Source: UBA932 sp031548545 | Lineage (GTDB): Bacteria > Bacteroidota > Bacteroidia > Bacteroidales > UBA932 | Length of the DNA: 25,405 nt | Reading direction: 5' to 3' | NCBI GenBank assembly: GCA_031548545.1 | Contig: JAVBQY010000035.1 | Location: 1-25,405, forward strand | Shown: in pieces, positions 22,177 through 25,405 of the stretch | How positions within the stretch are numbered: the stretch's first letter is position 1 | How the letters are laid out: each line of letters begins with the position of its first letter | Position numbers and translations under genes: made by a program | The notes under the pieces: model-generated | The model's database searches: none | Told to the model about the DNA's origin: nothing | What the model saw: only the letters and a program-made list of their open reading frames with translations

Positions 22177-23220
22177 ATGATGAGTTCACCTGTAGATAAA
22201 GGAACCGTAGCCGTATTCAATGATTTATTGCGCACAGCACAGCGTGTGTCCGTGGTGATGCATGTGAATCCTGATGGGGACGCCATGGGGGCCAGTTTGG
22301 CTATGGCCCATTGTTTGAGGTTGATGTATCCGGCAATGGAGGTGCATGTTATTTCCCCCAATCACTATCCCTCCTTTCTGGCCTGGATGGACGGCGCCGC
22401 CGACATCCTGGTATTCAAGGACAACCGTAAAGAGGTGAAAAATGTGGTCGCCCAGTCGGACCTTATTATTTGTATGGACTTTAACGCCCTTTCCCGCTTG
22501 GATGACCTCGGTGAGTTCATCAACTCGACTTCCGTTGCCCGGGTATTGATAGACCACCACATACAGCCGGTGAAAGAAGAGTTTTTGCTGGTAATCAGTG
22601 ACACCGGAGCCAGTTCTACGGCGGAAATCACCTATCACCTGATGAAATCCATCATGAAGGCGCCTTTTCCCCTGAACGCCGCCGAGGCCATTATGACCGG
22701 CATCATGACCGATACCAACACCTTCCGGGACAACGCCTCCAATCCCAACACCTTCATGGTGGTAGCGGAATTATTGAAGCTGGGGGTAGATAAGAACAAA
22801 GTGACCGCAGCCATCTATGACAATTTTTCACCCACGCGTATGAAATTGCTGGGCTACGCCCTTGGTGAAAAAATGGTGGTCTTGCCGGAATACAATGCCG
22901 CCTATATTACCCTTTCCCAGGCCGAGCTACAGTCCTTTAATTATCAACCCGGCGATACGGAAAGTTTCGTTAATTTTCCGCTCAACATTAAAAATATCAA
23001 ACTTTCCGCCTATATGTCCGAACAGCCTGACGGGACCGTCCGCATCTCTTTCCGTTCCCGCGGCAGCTTTTCGGTCAATGACTTTGCCCGCGCCCACTTC
23101 AATGGGGGAGGGCACCGCAATGCCGCCGGCGGGAAACTTGACTGTTCATTGAACGCGGCCATGGAAACATTTGTGGCCCAATTGGATCAATATAAAGATG
23201 AACTGCACGCGGTCCTGTAG
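22177..23220 (+). CDS. DHH/DHHA1 phosphoesterase (NrnA-type oligoribonuclease / pAp phosphatase)
   Basis: 347-residue Mn-dependent phosphoesterase. The DHH domain shows HVNPDGDAMGASL (29-41), ICMDFN (about 98-103) and IDHH (125-128), then MTGIMTDTNTF; the DHHA1 domain carries FNGGGHRNAAGG near the C-terminus. This arrangement is that of NrnA, which degrades very short RNAs and converts 3'-phosphoadenosine 5'-phosphate to AMP; c-di-AMP/pApA-type activity is also known in the family. Start ATG 22177 with a second ATG directly behind it. The 3' end overlaps the FKBP lipoprotein gene by 23 bases. Confidence 0.9.
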   Translation: MMSSPVDKGTVAVFNDLLRTAQRVSVVMHVNPDGDAMGASLAMAHCLRLMYPAMEVHVISPNHYPSFLAWMDGAADILVFKDNRKEVKNVVAQSDLIICMDFNALSRLDDLGEFINSTSVARVLIDHHIQPVKEEFLLVISDTGASSTAEITYHLMKSIMKAPFPLNAAEAIMTGIMTDTNTFRDNASNPNTFMVVAELLKLGVDKNKVTAAIYDNFSPTRMKLLGYALGEKMVVLPEYNAAYITLSQAELQSFNYQPGDTESFVNFPLNIKNIKLSAYMSEQPDGTVRISFRSRGSFSVNDFARAHFNGGGHRNAAGGKLDCSLNAAMETFVAQLDQYKDELHAVL

Positions 23221-23734
23221 CCTCTTGCTGCTGGCCTTGCTGTTGTCCGGGGCCTGCCACACGCCGGAGAACCGCAGCGCCGTCCGGCCCTCTGCCCCGC
23301 CGCCGGAAAAAGAGCTGCTGGCAGCGGTGAACCGTCGCCTGGCCGACAAGGAGAAAGACATCATCGAGGCTTTTATCCGCCGCAAGGCCTGGAACATGAC
23401 CTTGCAACCCGACGGTTACTATAGCCAGACCCTGCGTTCAGGATCCGGAGCGCCCATTCGCGCCAATGATGCGGTCAGCCTGCGTTGTGACATCCGCCTG
23501 TTGGACGGTACGCCCTGTTATATAGGACAAATCCGCCACCTCAGGCTTAACGGTACCGCTGAAATGGCCGGCCTCCACCTGGGGATGAAAAACGCCCGCC
23601 CCGGTGCGCAGTTGCGCTTTATCTTTCCGCCCCATATGGCCTACGGCCTGCCGGGCGACCATCATAAAATACCGCCGCGTGCAACCATCGTGGTGGAAGT
23701 AGAAGTGTTAAAAGTAAATGAAACCAATGAATAA
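23198..23734 (+). CDS. FKBP-type peptidyl-prolyl isomerase lipoprotein, GldI-like
   Basis: 178 residues from ATG 23198; the frame is open back to 23171, but the later start gives a proper signal peptide (MNCTRSCSLLLLALLLSGAC) with Cys20 as the likely lipidated residue. The C-terminal half is one FKBP domain (ANDAVSLRCDIRLLDGT, then GLHLGMKNARPGAQLRFIFPPHMAYGLPGD, IPPRATIVVEVEVLKV). The usual F-D after the L-D-G turn is replaced by PCYIG, so catalytic activity may be low. In gliding Bacteroidota a similar lipoprotein is GldI; whether gliding applies here is unknown. Coupled to the DHH gene (23-base overlap) and to the next FKBP gene (17-base overlap). Confidence 0.82.
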   Translation: MNCTRSCSLLLLALLLSGACHTPENRSAVRPSAPPPEKELLAAVNRRLADKEKDIIEAFIRRKAWNMTLQPDGYYSQTLRSGSGAPIRANDAVSLRCDIRLLDGTPCYIGQIRHLRLNGTAEMAGLHLGMKNARPGAQLRFIFPPHMAYGLPGDHHKIPPRATIVVEVEVLKVNETNE

Positions 23735-24710
23735 AAGAGTATCAGTACTATTTTTTGCGGCCTCCCTTCTTATCCTCGGCAGCTGCGCCAAAGAAGTCAA
23801 TGAGTCCGACGACCAGGTAGAACAACGTTGCCTGAATGCCTATATTATAGAAAATTATGGTGACGGAACACAGCCTAAAGCTTCCGGCCTGTATTTCTTT
23901 CCGCAGTTACCCCAGCATGAAGGGCCTTCGCCTGTCGCCGGCAACTACGTCTATATTGATTACACCAGCCGAAACCTTGATGAGAGTATTATCCAGACCA
24001 ACAGCGATTCTCTGCAGAAAATGCTGGGCACCGACTCCAAGTATGTCTACTATGGACCTATATTGAGTTCCATGGCTGCAGGCCAGGGCATGGTCGGCTT
24101 ACAGGAAGCCCTTTCCTACATGCATGTAGGAGATATGGCCCGTGCTATTATACCCTCATGGTTATCCGTCCATACCAGTGGCGGCAACGAAGCGTTCTCC
24201 GCTCCCCGCATTTATGACCTTAAATTGCTGCGAATCATTACAGACCTTGCGGCCTACCAGACGGACTCTCTCCAAGGTTTCAGCCTCCACCGTTACGGCG
24301 GAATCGACTCCTCCAAATATGACTGGTACTATAGCCCGCTTAATACCGTTACCGGTGAGACGGCCGGGGTGGGTGATACCCTGAAAGTCGTGTATGCCGG
24401 ATACCTTTTAGACGGCTTCCTCTTTGATACCAATATCAAAGACACCGCTAAAATGTATTATGGCCGCGATATTGATGTGACCAAAACCTATGATACCCTT
24501 TCCGTAATCATGAAAGAAAAGGTTACGGAAATGTCCTATGTGCAAGGCTTTAGCTATGCCCTTAAAGAAATGCGTGAAGGCGAAGAGGCGGTGACCTTCT
24601 TCTCTTCGGACTATGGTTATGGCTCTACCGGTTCCGGTCAGATTCCGGCCTATGCCATGCTGCGCTTTTATTTAAAGGTAGCGCGTATCGGACGGGTTGT
24701 GGCGCAATAA
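23718..24710 (+). CDS. Double-FKBP-domain lipoprotein (peptidyl-prolyl isomerase-like)
   Basis: 330 residues with a lipoprotein signal (MNKRVSVLFFAASLLILGSC; lipid Cys at about 23 from ATG 23718). ATG 23727 gives a cleaner signal and is an equal candidate. Two FKBP-like units: residues about 75-178 (AGNYVYIDYTSRNLD, then GLQEALSYMHVGDMARAIIPSW) and about 218-326 (GDTLKVVYAGYLLDGFLFDTN, then VQGFSYALKEMREGEEAVTFFSSDYGYGS, PAYAMLRFYLKVARI). The second keeps more of the canonical pattern (YAGYLLDGFLFDTN). Likely a chaperone for exported or outer-membrane proteins. Last gene of the operon. Confidence 0.82.
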   Translation: MKPMNKRVSVLFFAASLLILGSCAKEVNESDDQVEQRCLNAYIIENYGDGTQPKASGLYFFPQLPQHEGPSPVAGNYVYIDYTSRNLDESIIQTNSDSLQKMLGTDSKYVYYGPILSSMAAGQGMVGLQEALSYMHVGDMARAIIPSWLSVHTSGGNEAFSAPRIYDLKLLRIITDLAAYQTDSLQGFSLHRYGGIDSSKYDWYYSPLNTVTGETAGVGDTLKVVYAGYLLDGFLFDTNIKDTAKMYYGRDIDVTKTYDTLSVIMKEKVTEMSYVQGFSYALKEMREGEEAVTFFSSDYGYGSTGSGQIPAYAMLRFYLKVARIGRVVAQ

Positions 24711-24751
24711 ACCCCATTATTTAAAATTTAAGACAAAATAGGAATTGAACT

Positions 24752-24782
24752 TTTGCGGCCTGTTGGATTGCCCTTAACTTTG
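24752..24782 (+). promoter_or_regulatory. Promoter with full TTTG-N19-TAnnTTTG
   Basis: TTTG (24752-24755), 19 bases, TAACTTTG (24775-24782). Transcription would start near 24789, about 350 bases before the next start codon. Confidence 0.75.
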
Positions 24783-24788
24783 CAACAG

Positions 24789-25098
24789 TAACAAGAAGTT
24801 CTTTCCTCAAATCCGTACCATCCGGTGTAATCCGGCTATTGGCTCCGGTCTTGGCTCAGGACAGCTGCTGTTGCAGCTGCGCTGATTCAGGACGGTGGTC
24901 ATGTGTATTAATTATACATGGTTAATAAAACATGTTATCGGTTAAAGCATGGCGCTTAACCGATGCAATGTTTTGTTATGCTGCGAAATTTATTTTGCGG
25001 CACGGTTTTTTATTGTCCGTAAGGGGCCGTATCCTTTTCTTATTATTCGTTGTATGCAGACTAAACGACTCACTACCTCATAGGCGGCCCCTTTTTTT
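24789..25098 (+). ncRNA. Candidate structured RNA (small RNA or long leader)
   Basis: About 310 bases between a consensus promoter and a G/C-rich stem followed by T7. Stems: CAGCTGC/GCAGCTG (24862-24879); CATGTGTA/TATACATG (24900-24920, one wobble); a long interrupted hairpin with arms AAAACAT, ATCGGTTAA and GC (24927-24974, 18 pairs); TGCTGCGAAA/TTTTGCGGCA (24979-25002); and AAGGGGCCG/CGGCCCCTT (25021-25093). TCAGGAC is repeated at 24856 and 24887. I do not recognise tmRNA, RNase P RNA, SRP RNA, 6S RNA or a known riboswitch. It could be a free sRNA or a leader with an attenuator for the gene at 25142. Confidence 0.45.
25021..25098 (+). terminator. Terminator-like stem with T7
   Basis: AAGGGGCCG (25021-25029) pairs with CGGCCCCTT (25085-25093), followed by T to 25098. 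The loop is unusually long (55 bases), which lowers certainty unless it folds further. Confidence 0.6.
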
Positions 25099-25133
25099 CT
25101 TAATCTCTTAGTTCCTTAATCACTTAGTCACTT
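25099..25133. repeat. 8-base tandem repeat (CTTAryyn)
   Basis: Four units in a row: CTTAATCT, CTTAGTTC, CTTAATCA, CTTAGTCA, then CTT. It ends 8 bases before ATG 25142, in the expected leader of the next gene. Confidence 0.75.
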
Positions 25134-25141
25134 TTTTGAAT

Positions 25142-25405
25142 ATGAAGAAGATTTGTTTATTGCTTAGTTGCTTATTTGTTGAGTTGATGTTGTTGTCCGG
25201 GCCGCTGTCGGCGCCGCTTTCGGCGCAGCCGGTGACGGTGGGTCAACTGACCGCTTATGGGGACAATACATTGAGTTTCGATATCGCCTGGGGGCCGGAT
25301 GGGGGCCGCGTGACGCCTTGGTCGGATTCCGTGTGGGTATTGATAGATTATAAGGACCCTGCCAGTGGGGAACTTAGGCGATTGCCCATTGCCGGAGCGA
25401 CCGTG
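25142..25405 (+). CDS. N-terminal part of a secreted protein (partial)
   Basis: 88 codons from ATG 25142 run off the right edge. The signal peptide is clear: MKKICLLLSCLFVELMLLSG, followed by PLSAPLSAQ with probable cleavage after SA. The mature start shows beta-strand-like sequence (VTVGQLTAYGDNTLSFDIAW, then DSVWVLIDYKDP and LRRLPIAGATV). I have seen similar openings in large secreted Bacteroidota proteins but cannot name the family. The upstream promoter is either the one at 24752 (through the structured leader) or an unseen one close to the start. Confidence 0.75.
   Translation, partial: MKKICLLLSCLFVELMLLSGPLSAPLSAQPVTVGQLTAYGDNTLSFDIAWGPDGGRVTPWSDSVWVLIDYKDPASGELRRLPIAGATV

Larger units (their letters stand above)
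24711..25141. other. 431-base region without a CDS
   Basis: No open frame of note on either strand. It holds a good plus-strand promoter (24752-24782), a chain of four hairpins (24862-24879, 24900-24920, 24927-24974, 24979-25002), a terminator-like structure with seven T (25021-25098) and a short 8-base tandem repeat (25099-25133) just before the next start codon. Confidence 0.8.

Noticed and set aside
24789..25098. tmRNA, RNase P RNA, SRP RNA or 6S RNA
   Set aside because: No tRNA-like ends with T-loop, no conserved P RNA core, no SRP tetraloop domain and no single long bulged hairpin of 6S type could be found by eye.
25099..25133. CRISPR array
   Set aside because: The units are 8 bases with no spacers and no cas genes are nearby; it is a simple tandem repeat.

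Overview
The window looks like chromosomal DNA of a member of the Bacteroidota, probably Bacteroidales. Almost every transcription start I can place has the TAnnTTTG -7 box of this phylum, often with TTTG or TTG 18 to 20 bases upstream. The gene content agrees: SusC-type TonB receptor architecture, a Porin_10-like protein, a DUF3822 gene beside rsmD, a small RRM protein, many lipoproteins and a tRNA without encoded CCA. I do not commit to a genus.

Layout: 1-117 is the tail of an unidentified gene. 150-2105 encodes a large surface lipoprotein with a choice-of-anchor J-like domain and three copies of a short repeat. After a strong terminator (2123-2160) comes an operon of a nucleotide pyrophosphatase/phosphodiesterase (NPP) and a 5'-nucleotidase lipoprotein (2183-4875). 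An ORF6N-domain gene (4929-5525) follows, with a perfect 31-base palindrome inside its coding sequence. On the minus strand lies a TonB-dependent receptor (5522-7867) whose leader is a well-conserved FMN riboswitch (7882-7993). A second 5'-nucleotidase lipoprotein (8074-9537) is transcribed divergently from the same 200-base intergenic region.

From 9540 onward the genes are mostly housekeeping: elongation factor P, an RRM protein, tRNA-Gly(CCC), a flippase-like membrane protein, a LolC/E-type permease, an MltF-like lytic transglycosylase behind a Porin_10-like outer-membrane protein, an FtsE-like ATPase, endonuclease III, pyruvate kinase, a XerD-type recombinase, and a minus-strand operon of a membrane-anchored protein, DUF3822 and RsmD. 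Next is a plus-strand operon of a DHH phosphoesterase (NrnA-type) and two FKBP-type lipoproteins. The end of the window holds about 430 bases without a CDS, with a good promoter, several strong hairpins and a terminator (candidate non-coding RNA or leader), then the start of a secreted protein.

Most interesting reading: 2183-9537 may be a flavin-salvage locus. The FMN riboswitch ties the TonB receptor to flavin supply. The neighbouring enzymes have the right chemistry to turn extracellular FAD into FMN plus AMP (NPP) and FMN into riboflavin plus phosphate (5'-nucleotidases), giving free riboflavin for import. The riboswitch is seen directly in the sequence; the joint pathway is inference.
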